In this document: piece by piece, positions 6,874 through 12,837 of the stretch | How positions within the stretch are numbered: position 1 is the stretch's first letter | Layout: each line of letters begins with the position of its first letter | Source: Parvularculaceae bacterium | GTDB lineage: Bacteria > Pseudomonadota > Alphaproteobacteria > Caulobacterales > Parvularculaceae | NCBI GenBank assembly: GCA_004213235.1 | Contig: SHAI01000034.1 | Coordinates: 1 to 14,313 of the forward strand | DNA: 14,313 bases | Direction: 5' to 3' | Notes under the pieces: model-generated | Database searches by the model: none | The model's input: the letters and a program-made list of their open reading frames with translations, nothing else | What the model was told of the DNA's origin: nothing | Made by a program: the position numbers and the translations under genes

Positions 6874-7808
6874 TCGTCGATATCCCCACACCCGGCATCT
6901 GGCTGATCCGTTGATGGAATTTTATCGCAAAAAACGCTCGCCCTGGTTATGGCCTCGCCACCAGTTGCAATGCTCAAAAAATTTGTCCGAAAACAGTTCC
7001 CATCGAGAACATAATCCCGCGCCCCACGCACAAGAATACCCTCGACCATGCCCTCCGCGTTAAAAACCGGCGATCCGGAATTGCCACCATAGGTATCCAG
7101 ATTGCCGATCAACCAGGGGTCGTCATCTCGAATTAACACGGTTTGCACCCCGAAAGCGATTTTGACCGGCAAACCACTTGGATACCCTATGACGCCAAGG
7201 TGGCCGCCAATTGTCGGGACACCAGAAGTACGGACAGGCAATATGCGCGCACCAGGTGATGATATCGAACGGTCTACACGCACAATTGCAAAATCACCCG
7301 TCGGCGAAAGATCGTGCGCGATTAACTCTTTGCCGAAATATACCTGGTTTTCCTGAAATATAACCTGGCCCTTATCGGTCTCAGAAATTGCATGAAAGCC
7401 AAATATATAGGCTGTGTCCTCGATCTTCTGTTGCGTCTTGCCGCAATGGCCTGCTGTCGCAATGACGTCATGGCCAACCATGAAACCAGAGCACCAGCCA
7501 CCAACATGTTGATGTCCGAACCGCTCAGAAGAACATGGCCGATGGCCATTGCGGGTAAATGGTGCCACATCCAGGGTCCAGGTCCCATCAGCATTTTTTG
7601 AAACATTGGATTTTTCAGTCAGGATAACTGTTGAATAGACCAATTGTTTTTGTCGGGCCTCAATGTCATTTCCGGACAATTGATAAATGTCTTTTCTGTC
7701 ATCCGCGCCATAGACAACCCTGTCTCCCGCCGACAAAAGTGGCGATGCGACATCAGAATTAAATAATTCGATATTGTGATAAATATCTTCAATATCATCT
7801 CTAGACAT
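6870..7808 (-). CDS. Trypsin/V8-like serine peptidase without signal peptide
   Basis: This 312-residue protein has the chymotrypsin-fold triad: His121 in VIATAGHC, Asp172 in TGDFAIVRVD, and Ser244 in TYGGNSGSPVF. The layout resembles V8/glutamyl-endopeptidase-like bacterial enzymes (S1 family, trypsin_2 type). The N-terminal ~55 residues (MSRDDIEDIYHNIELFNSD...) are acidic, with no signal peptide or membrane helix, so the mature enzyme should stay in the cytoplasm unless exported another way. The segment VVYGADDRKDIYQLS before the catalytic domain resembles the start of V8-like enzymes. Cysteine-rich ends (GWCSGFM, GHCGK, GNCFRT, VFCDK, AGCGD) suggest possible disulfides, which conflicts with a cytoplasmic site. 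GGGGGAG lies 4 bases before ATG 7808. It is the first gene of the operon and overlaps the C1 peptidase by 4 bases. Confidence 0.92.
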   Translation of the reverse strand: MSRDDIEDIYHNIELFNSDVASPLLSAGDRVVYGADDRKDIYQLSGNDIEARQKQLVYSTVILTEKSNVSKNADGTWTLDVAPFTRNGHRPCSSERFGHQHVGGWCSGFMVGHDVIATAGHCGKTQQKIEDTAYIFGFHAISETDKGQVIFQENQVYFGKELIAHDLSPTGDFAIVRVDRSISSPGARILPVRTSGVPTIGGHLGVIGYPSGLPVKIAFGVQTVLIRDDDPWLIGNLDTYGGNSGSPVFNAEGMVEGILVRGARDYVLDGNCFRTNFLSIATGGEAITRASVFCDKIPSTDQPDAGCGDIDE

Positions 7809-8011
7809 AATCTCCCCCCTTATTCTAACTATACTGAATTTACTTATAACAACGATATGTTCAATCCTGCTGCGGAACTAGCCCCGGCACGTCTTTGACG
7901 GATAAAACACTGGCGCGATACCCGCACTTGTGGCCATTTCGGTTCATTGCCGGCATTGCACCCCCTGATCAGTTGACTTGACGCACAAGAACATTCGCTC
8001 TCAATGGGGCC
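7809..8011. promoter_or_regulatory. Divergent promoter region between the peptidase operon and ferredoxin reductase
   Basis: This ~200-bp gap must serve two divergent transcripts. Near 7820-7862 it is AT-rich; on the minus strand it carries TATAAG and TATAGT elements 20-40 bases before the serine peptidase start. I could not find a well-spaced -35 partner, so no exact promoter is called. Nothing clear marks the plus-strand promoter. No gene is supported here. Confidence 0.35.
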
Positions 8012-9241
8012 ATGACACACCATATACTCATCATCGGGGCTGGTCAGGCTGGACTGCAAGCCGCAATTTCCTTGAGGCAGGCAGGGTTTGACGGCCCGGT
8101 GACCCTGATCGGTGCCGAAGACACACTGCCCTATCAGCGCCCACCCTTGTCCAAGGCGTATCTAAAGGGCGAGATGGCGCTGGATCGGCTTTTGCTGCGA
8201 CCAGACGCTTTTTTCCAAAGCCAGAATATCACCTTACGCCTTAACTCGGTCGTTGAGGGAATTGACCGCGCATCGCAAACCGTAACACTCGTCGGGGGTG
8301 AGACATTATCCTACCACAAACTGTTGATTGCCACAGGCGCACCGCCGCGACGACTTCCCCTGGAGGGTGCCGATGCAAGCAATGTCTACTATCTAAGAAC
8401 GCTGAAAGACTCCGACAAACTGCGCAATATCCTGGAGGTGGATGGGCGTATTGTCATTGTCGGTGCAGGCTATATCGGCCTTGAAGTTGCCGCCGTCGCC
8501 CGCGCGGCCGGCCGGGACGTCACCGTCCTGGAAATGGCGGACAGGGTTCTCTCGCGGATGGTGGGCAACACAGTTTCGAACTTTTTCCAGAACCTGCATC
8601 GCGGCCATGGGGTCGATTTACGCCTTGGCGCACAACTTTGCGGATTTACCAACAAGGGCGGGCGCGTGGTTGCCGCACGGCTTGGCGATGGGGAGGAGAT
8701 TCCATGCGCGGCCGTGCTGGTCGGGATTGGTGCAGCACCCGACCAGGGGTTGGCCGTGGACGCCGGGCTAAAGGTGGAAAACGGTATCTGGGTTGATGAG
8801 AGCGCGCGCACCGAAGACCCGGCGATTTGGGCGGCAGGCGACATCTCCAATTTCCCGTCGCCGTTTTATGGCTGCCGCTTCCGCCTGGAATCGGTGCCCA
8901 ATGCAATTGAACAAGGCAAAACAGCCGGGCTGACCATGGCCGGGAAAGAACATATCTATGACGCGCTGCCATGGTTCTGGTCTGATCAATATGACGTCAA
9001 ACTGCAGACTGTCGGCTGCTTGCCACCGGCCGATAGCGCCAATCGCCATGAAATAGTGCGCGGCGATGCGGCCAGGGCACCTTTGTCAGTTTGGACGTTT
9101 GTCGGTGACGAATTGCGATCCGTCGATGCCATCAATGAACCAGCAGCATTCCTTATGGGCAAGCGGCTGATCGCCGCGCGCACCAAGATTGATGCAAAAA
9201 AGCTTGCCGATCCCGCAACAGAGCTTAAATCGCTCATGTAA
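8012..9241 (+). CDS. FAD-dependent ferredoxin reductase (putidaredoxin/rhodocoxin reductase type)
   Basis: This 409-residue flavoprotein moves electrons from NAD(P)H to a [2Fe-2S] ferredoxin. The FAD-binding GxGxxG is G9-A-G-Q-A-G14 at the N-terminus, and the NAD(P)-binding motif is G151-A-G-Y-I-G156. The hallmark YQRPPLSKAYL (41-51), IATGAPPRRL (106-115) and the second FAD motif WAAGD (273-277) are all present, in the order seen in putidaredoxin reductase and human AIF-like reductases. The C-terminal reductase domain (PWFWSDQYDVKLQTVG) is complete. A [2Fe-2S] ferredoxin gene follows 37 bp downstream on the same strand, which fits a reductase-ferredoxin pair. No cytochrome P450 or other oxygenase is in the window, so the final acceptor is elsewhere. 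The Shine-Dalgarno sequence is weak. Confidence 0.95.
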   Translation: MTHHILIIGAGQAGLQAAISLRQAGFDGPVTLIGAEDTLPYQRPPLSKAYLKGEMALDRLLLRPDAFFQSQNITLRLNSVVEGIDRASQTVTLVGGETLSYHKLLIATGAPPRRLPLEGADASNVYYLRTLKDSDKLRNILEVDGRIVIVGAGYIGLEVAAVARAAGRDVTVLEMADRVLSRMVGNTVSNFFQNLHRGHGVDLRLGAQLCGFTNKGGRVVAARLGDGEEIPCAAVLVGIGAAPDQGLAVDAGLKVENGIWVDESARTEDPAIWAAGDISNFPSPFYGCRFRLESVPNAIEQGKTAGLTMAGKEHIYDALPWFWSDQYDVKLQTVGCLPPADSANRHEIVRGDAARAPLSVWTFVGDELRSVDAINEPAAFLMGKRLIAARTKIDAKKLADPATELKSLM

Positions 9242-9278
9242 CGCATAATCGCCCAAACCGCCGGAGCACATCGAGCCG

Positions 9279-9599
9279 ATGCCTAAGATCACCTATATTG
9301 AGCAAAATGGAACTGAACATGTCGTCGACGCCGAGGCTGGCGTTTCGGTGATGGAGGCCGCCGTCAAAAATATGGTTCCCGGCATTGATGCGGACTGCGG
9401 CGGTGCGTGCGCATGTGCGACCTGCCATGTTTATGTTGACGCGGCCTGGCTGGAAAAGGCTGGCAAGAAAGAGAATATGGAAGAATCCATGCTCGATTTT
9501 GCCTACGAGCCGAAAGACAATTCCCGACTGTCCTGTCAGATCACAATGTCCGATGCCCTCGATGGGTTGATTGTGCGCCTGCCGGAATTTCAGGGCTAA
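9279..9599 (+). CDS. [2Fe-2S] ferredoxin, adrenodoxin/putidaredoxin type
   Basis: This 106-residue electron carrier has cluster ligands Cys40, Cys46 and Cys49 in DCGGACACATCHVYV (C-x5-C-x2-C) plus Cys86 in RLSCQITM. This is the vertebrate adrenodoxin/putidaredoxin spacing, not the plant type. An extra cysteine at residue 44 lies inside the loop, in place of the usual small residue. The acidic helix EKAGKKENMEESMLDFAYEPKD contains the region that docks reductase and P450 in relatives. It sits 37 bp behind the reductase gene with GGAG upstream of ATG 9279, so the two form a likely operon feeding a P450 or another oxygenase encoded elsewhere. A role in Fe-S assembly (Isc Fdx) is less likely given the reductase partner. 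Confidence 0.95.
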   Translation: MPKITYIEQNGTEHVVDAEAGVSVMEAAVKNMVPGIDADCGGACACATCHVYVDAAWLEKAGKKENMEESMLDFAYEPKDNSRLSCQITMSDALDGLIVRLPEFQG

Positions 9600-9604
9600 C
9601 CGGC

Positions 9605-9659
9605 GCCGGGAACCCCGGCCAGCATTCCCATGATGATGGGCAATGGTCCGTTTTCTTCT
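9605..9659 (+). terminator. Probable terminator region of the reductase-ferredoxin operon
   Basis: Two hairpins follow the ferredoxin stop. GCCGGG-AAC-CCCGGC occupies 9605-9619. CATTCCCAT-GATG-ATGGGcAATG occupies 9623-9645, with one bulged C. A T-rich tract, TTTTCTTCT (9651-9659), comes five bases after the second stem. The second hairpin plus tract resembles an imperfect intrinsic terminator. The stem is only moderately strong, so the call is tentative. Confidence 0.45.
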
Positions 9660-9811
9660 CCGGCCTGATGGCGCGGAGCGCGCGCACCCGCGCGTCGCAT
9701 CGCGGATCACAACCGCAAGCCGGTCAGCAAACCGGACCCCGGTGCGCGAAAACCAGCATCATCAGCAGGCCCATTCGTCTGTCGCGCTTGAGACACCATC
9801 GCTGATAAGAC

Positions 9812-9855
9812 TTGACCTTTGTTGCTCTTCATCGTGAAATGAACAAAGCACGAAC
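9812..9855 (+). promoter_or_regulatory. SOS box (LexA operator) with likely promoter for mmcB
   Basis: GAACAAAGCACGAAC at 9841-9855 matches exactly the alphaproteobacterial LexA operator GAAC-N7-GAAC (equivalently GTTC-N7-GTTC). It ends 26 bases before the mmcB start. A candidate promoter, TTGACC (9812-9817), 17-bp spacer, TGAAAT (9835-9840), places the operator directly behind the -10 element, where bound LexA would block RNA polymerase. DNA-damage induction of mmcB is therefore expected. Confidence 0.85.
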
Positions 9856-9881
9856 AAAAACCTTCCCGATGGGCTCAACCT

Positions 9882-10358
9882 ATGACCGCTTCCCTGTCGT
9901 TTCCTGTCGGACAACCGACAATATCGCCAGAACATGACCAAACAGGCGATGCGGCACCACGCCCTGACACGACCGCAGCCATTACCCGCGGCGTTGCGCG
10001 CCTGTTCCTCGATATGGGGCTTGCCGTCCTGACAGAATTCAAACTTCCGAACGGCCGGCGGCTCGACATTACAGGCCTCTCGCGAAAGGGCCATTTCATC
10101 GCGGCGGAGGTAAAGTCTTGCCGCGCTGATTTCGAGGCCGATCAAAAATGGCCAGACTATCTCGGGTTTTGCGACGCATTTTACTTCGCCGTCGCGGCGG
10201 ATTTTCCATGTAATTTATTGCCGGCGGACAAAGGGTTGATCAAAGCTGACCAGTTTGGCGCTGCAATTATCCGGGACGCGGAAGAAAGCACCCTGCCCGC
10301 AGCGCGGCGCAAATCCCTCACGCTGCGTTTTGCGCGCCAGGCCGCATTACGGCGATAA
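9882..10358 (+). CDS. mmcB: MmcB family DNA repair protein (DUF1052-type), SOS regulated
   Basis: This 158-residue protein matches the MmcB family of alphaproteobacteria, recognised from ITRGVARLFLDMGLAVLTEF, NGRRLDITGL, FIAAEVKSCRADFEADQKWPDY and ARRKSLTLRFARQA. The core resembles a PD-(D/E)xK nuclease fold: Glu52, Asp62 and the Glu76-Val-Lys78 motif line up with its catalytic set. In Caulobacter the gene is damage-inducible and aids resistance to mitomycin C, which is established for the family; biochemical activity here is inferred. The ~30-residue N-terminal stretch is proline-rich and probably disordered. An exact SOS box lies in the promoter just upstream, which supports the identification. 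The start at 9882 has only a weak GATGGG before it. It is probably transcribed alone. Confidence 0.93.
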   Translation: MTASLSFPVGQPTISPEHDQTGDAAPRPDTTAAITRGVARLFLDMGLAVLTEFKLPNGRRLDITGLSRKGHFIAAEVKSCRADFEADQKWPDYLGFCDAFYFAVAADFPCNLLPADKGLIKADQFGAAIIRDAEESTLPAARRKSLTLRFARQAALRR

Positions 10359-10361
10359 TTA

Positions 10362-10538
10362 TTAATTAGTACACGTCCTTACCAAGGGAGAAATAACGGC
10401 CCGTCTTGACACTCGAGCGACAAGTTCCGTTTCTCCGAAATCGGTTCCACCAATCACAGCAAGTATCGCAGCATCTAACGCCCGGCGCTGGTCCTCCACA
10501 CTTAAATCTTGTGCACTGACTTCCGTTTCACGTCTCAA
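10362..10538 (-). pseudogene. Small reading frame, probable downstream half of a broken gene
   Basis: A 58-residue frame starts at TTG 10538, seven bases after GGGGAG, and ends at TAA 10364-10362. It reads LRRETEVSAQDLSVEDQRRA, then a segment including LDAAILAVIGGTDFG, ETELVARVSRRAVISP and LVRTCTN. The composition is protein-like: amphipathic helices and charged residues mixed with alanine and valine. It lies in the same frame as the upstream fragment (10542-10727), with only TAA and one TCT codon between them. The two may be one gene split by a nonsense codon, or two coupled small genes. I do not recognise the family. It ends just before the convergent mmcB gene. Confidence 0.4.
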
Positions 10539-10541
10539 AGA

Positions 10542-10727
10542 TTAGCTCCCCAATGCATTGCCTTTGGTGTTATTCAAAAAAGTTATATAACCCATATTCA
10601 TACGGAGGATTCCTATCGGTGCTACATCGATAACGCCCTGATCCGCAGGCAGCAAATCTGTCTCCAAATAAACAGAAACACCCTGGATTACGAATTCTCT
10701 GACTTCAGTTTTTCTGGATTCGCGCAC
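10542..10727 (-). pseudogene. Small reading frame, probable upstream half of a broken gene
   Basis: GTG 10727 is preceded at 6 bases by GGGAGG, and the frame gives 61 residues ending in TAA 10544-10542. It includes EVREFVIQGVSVYLETDLLP, ADQGVIDVAPIGILRMNMG and YITFLNNTKGNALGS, which read like a beta-rich folded domain, not random translation. The same frame is also open and protein-like for 12 codons further upstream (ATVVENIFGRVV), back to TAG 10766-10764, so the original N-terminus may have been longer. After the TAA the frame continues without interruption into the 58-residue frame at 10362-10538. It is the last element of the HlyC-like island; the family is not recognised. Confidence 0.4.
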
Positions 10728-10738
10728 AACCACCCTCC

Positions 10739-10861
10739 CAAAAATATTTTCGACAACAGTTGCCTAGACTTGGTTCAAACAACAATACCAATTCCTAAAA
10801 GTCCCACAGCTCACCTCTTCCACATGCAAATTGTTAGTCACAATCAAGGAACGACAACAAA
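10739..10861. other. AT-rich gap upstream of the broken gene
   Basis: No gene is supported. On the minus strand short open pieces occur in different frames, for instance VGLLGIGIVV followed by TGA near 10775-10806 with GGAAGAGG upstream. This could be debris of a decayed membrane-protein gene. The plus-strand frame crossing this stretch is rich in His, Asn, Thr and Ser and looks like a shadow. Confidence 0.3.
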
Positions 10862-11443
10862 TTATAATCCGACAGGAAGCAACCACGGAAAATCATCCAC
10901 GCCCGAAAATGAACTTGACCATTGACCGTCAACGACAATTGTTTCCGCATCAAGATTGATCGTTATCGTAAAAAAGAAAGCACGATCAGCGATCACACGA
11001 GGCTTCGCAAAAAAATGAGCCTTATGAAATTTTGCAAAATAAAACGGTCGATAACAAACAAACCCAAACTCGGTAGAAGAACACGCAGCACTTGGTGTCA
11101 CCGTTCGGGCAACGATCTCATCAAAACTTTCCATTCCAATGCCATTAGGTGTTCTGAAAAGTCTATAACTACCCAGCTCTCCCAATAGCCCTTTACACGT
11201 TGGCTCAGCAAGTGCTTTCCCATCGTTAGGGTCACGGTTTTCAAGGCAATCTTGCATAGATCGCGGAAAATAAGGCACCCTACCAGCTAGGGTGCCCCCA
11301 ACAAAATCGTCAGCTTCCGGAAACTGAATCCATTCCCCTTCACCGATAGAAAATGAAATTGGTCCACCCAGAACTTTCTCTACTAAGAATAAAAAACCCA
11401 ATGCGCTCGCCGCACCTACTACAAATCCTAGAAAAATTTTCAT
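10862..11443 (-). CDS. Unknown single-pass membrane protein downstream of the truncated hlyC-like copy
   Basis: I chose ATG 11443 because GAGGG lies 5-9 bases upstream; the 18 codons further upstream in this frame overlap the truncated hlyC-like sequence. The 193-residue product begins MKIFLGFVVGAASALGFLFL, one N-terminal membrane helix or uncleaved signal anchor, followed by a ~165-residue soluble domain likely to be periplasmic. Four cysteines (QDCLEN, PTCKG, AACSS, FVCYR) could form disulfides there. The C-terminal part alternates in a beta-like way (IADRAFFFTITINLDAETI, VVDGQWSSSF). It has no family I recognise. Its position directly after an hlyC 3' end copies that of the 260-residue protein, whose first residues (MRIFV) resemble MKIFL. 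The two may be distant relatives with a shared layout of N-terminal helix, cysteines and a late aromatic-rich strand. Confidence 0.75.
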   Translation of the reverse strand: MKIFLGFVVGAASALGFLFLVEKVLGGPISFSIGEGEWIQFPEADDFVGGTLAGRVPYFPRSMQDCLENRDPNDGKALAEPTCKGLLGELGSYRLFRTPNGIGMESFDEIVARTVTPSAACSSTEFGFVCYRPFYFAKFHKAHFFAKPRVIADRAFFFTITINLDAETIVVDGQWSSSFSGVDDFPWLLPVGL

Positions 11444-11448
11444 CGTTC

Positions 11449-11559
11449 CCTCACCCTCCAATCTCCTTCTCTTCACGCTCGCCCGTAGACGAATCAATCA
11501 GGTGGAGTTTGAACTTGCGGCCCTTGAAGACATTGTCGATCAGGTCCGCGAGCATCGCC
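11449..11559 (-). repeat. Direct repeat copy A: duplicated 3' end of the hlyC-like gene
   Basis: Bases 11449-11559 match 12727-12837 in the same orientation over 111 bp. I count four mismatches: A/G, C/T, C/G and G/C. The match begins a few bases past the stop codon and breaks down at GCATCGCC. On the gene-inner side the two sequences are unrelated. The offset between copies is 1278 bp. Confidence 0.95.
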
Positions 11560-11564
11560 CGCAT
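11451..11564 (-). pseudogene. Truncated C-terminal fragment of an HlyC-like acyltransferase gene
   Basis: The frame encodes the last 34 or so residues of the intact acyltransferase (MLADLIDNVFKGRKFKLHL then IDSSTGEREEKEIGG) with only Asp-to-Gly and Pro-to-Ser changes. It stays open 10 residues further upstream (NREGQLGMRA) before TAG. All catalytic residues of the family are absent, so it cannot be an enzyme. ATG 11564 is preceded by GGGAGGGG and AGGG, so a 37-residue peptide might still be made, and its stop lies 7 bases before the start of the 193-residue membrane protein. Translation of this stub may simply deliver ribosomes to the next gene. The two-residue-level conservation suggests a recent event or continued selection. 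Confidence 0.75.
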
Positions 11565-11602
11565 CCCTAGCTGCCCCTCCCGGTTCTAGCGGGCTGAGAT
11601 CA

Positions 11603-11953
11603 TCACGAAACTGAGCCTGAATCGTCATTTGTCGCTTCCAGAATTTCATAACGATTCAAGAAATTGTCAGCAATGTCGAACGCATATTGCTGAGCTTGCG
11701 GATCATCACTGCCCAGATAGAGCGGATCTTCACCTGGTGGCCGCACATTTAACAAGACCTCAACAAGAACGTCACGATTATAAGCACGATTGGCATCGAT
11801 TTGGGCGGCGGTTAACGGGTTGTCAGGCGTACTTATCGTCGGCCGTAATCCATCGGGCGCATAAGCCGCCCATGCTGCAGTTTTTGTCGCGATCAAATCT
11901 TCAAGGCTGAAGCTTGTAAATGTTGGCGGGCCATCAAACGTTGTTTCGCTCAT
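11603..11953 (-). CDS. Unknown 116-residue acidic protein with a single lysine
   Basis: The start ATG 11953 overlaps the TGA of the 260-residue membrane protein (ATGA), so the two are translationally coupled. The protein is acidic and has no signal peptide or membrane helix. It starts MSETTFDGPPTFTSFSLEDL, has helices such as AAQIDANRAYNRDVLVEVLL and QAQQYAFDIADNFLNRYEIL, and ends in a polar tail NDDSGSVS. Its only lysine is Lys24, in LIATKTAAWAAYA. In an operon headed by a HlyC-type lysine acyltransferase this makes Lys24 a natural candidate acceptor, but that is only inference. I recognise no family. Alternatives are an immunity protein or a chaperone for its neighbour. The gene is intact and its coding looks real from length, overlap and composition. 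Confidence 0.75.
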   Translation of the reverse strand: MSETTFDGPPTFTSFSLEDLIATKTAAWAAYAPDGLRPTISTPDNPLTAAQIDANRAYNRDVLVEVLLNVRPPGEDPLYLGSDDPQAQQYAFDIADNFLNRYEILEATNDDSGSVS

Positions 11954-12732
11954 AATAATTCATCCGATTTAGGAGGTTCAAGGCGAGGCATGGTAAGGGG
12001 TTTGCGATCATTTTCATGCGCAAAAACCTCGCCCACCATATTTGGGGTGACGAGATTTCCGCACAGATATTCTTGCGAATAGCCGATTGACTTCCTGTTA
12101 CTCAGATAATAGTCGCGCCATTCAGCAATAATAATGCCGTCAGACCGGCGCTTGATAAAATGCCAGTCAAATAACAGACCGATATCTCCATCCCCGAAAC
12201 GGACACCAGACTCGACCACCGCCGTGGCGCCAAATTCATACGGTGCATTAACTTCATCGATTTCTGTTGAGGTTAGACAAAATCGATCATCAGTTTCATA
12301 TCCCTTTTCCTCTGCAACGGCATAATAATCTGCGCAAAGCGGGTCCCCAGCCGGATGTTTTCTGAACTCATAAAATTGTCTTTCACGTCCAACGCGGTTA
12401 GCAGGACCGTATTTTAAATCTGATGGATATGCGCTTCCTTGGTAATATTGCAGTCGAGTATTATATAAATTCGAACTACAAAACCCGTCATAGTCACACC
12501 CCCCGGAGCCGCCTCGGATTCCCAAATCTCCCTCCGGATATTCATAAATGCGCAGACCGCCTTTTTCGCAGTAAGCGCGCATTTCATCAGTTATTTCGGT
12601 GGAAATACGTTCATTGCCTGGAAACAGACCGCCAAGGTGGTTGACGTATAAATAATAGAGCAATGCTAAGCCAATCGCCGCAATCAGCGCGATAACAGAT
12701 AGAATCTTCACTGTCCGAACGAAAATCCTCAC
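11950..12732 (-). CDS. Unknown single-pass membrane protein in the HlyC-like operon
   Basis: This 260-residue protein begins at GTG 12732, which overlaps the TGA of the acyltransferase gene (GTGA). A later GTG at 12711 is an alternative start, but only the first preserves MRIFV, which resembles the MKIFL start of the 193-residue protein. Residues 8-31 form one hydrophobic helix (VKILSVIALIAAIGLALLYY). The following ~225 residues are soluble and probably periplasmic. Seven cysteines, for example in AYCEKGG, GGCDYDGFCSS, PLCADYY, RFCLTS and YLCGN, suggest disulfides. The middle is rich in Tyr, Gly and Asp. The C-terminus is charged and proline-containing (MPRLEPPKSDELL). I recognise no family. 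It is coupled on both sides by overlaps, to hlyC-like upstream and the 116-residue gene downstream. Confidence 0.8.
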   Translation of the reverse strand: MRIFVRTVKILSVIALIAAIGLALLYYLYVNHLGGLFPGNERISTEITDEMRAYCEKGGLRIYEYPEGDLGIRGGSGGCDYDGFCSSNLYNTRLQYYQGSAYPSDLKYGPANRVGRERQFYEFRKHPAGDPLCADYYAVAEEKGYETDDRFCLTSTEIDEVNAPYEFGATAVVESGVRFGDGDIGLLFDWHFIKRRSDGIIIAEWRDYYLSNRKSIGYSQEYLCGNLVTPNMVGEVFAHENDRKPLTMPRLEPPKSDELL

Positions 12733-12837
12733 CCTCCAATCTCCTTCTCTTCACGCTCGCCCGTAGACGGATCAATCAGGTGGAGTTTGAACTTGCGGTC
12801 CTTGAAGACATTGTCGATCAGGTCGGCCAGCATCGCC
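12727..12837 (-). repeat. Direct repeat copy B: 3' end of the intact hlyC-like gene
   Basis: This is the partner of the repeat at 11449-11559, with the same orientation and about four differences in 111 bp. Here it is the natural end of the complete acyltransferase gene, so this copy is the likely parent or the reference allele. Confidence 0.95.

Noticed and set aside
10509..10925. Plus-strand 138-residue frame
   Set aside because: Rich in His, Asn, Ser and Thr, with no domain or ribosome site; it is antisense to the 3' end of the membrane-protein gene and the more protein-like minus-strand fragments.
11444..11497. Longer start (18 extra residues) for the 193-residue membrane protein
   Set aside because: The extension overlaps the hlyC 3' duplicate in another frame, and ATG 11443 has a good Shine-Dalgarno and begins the membrane helix.
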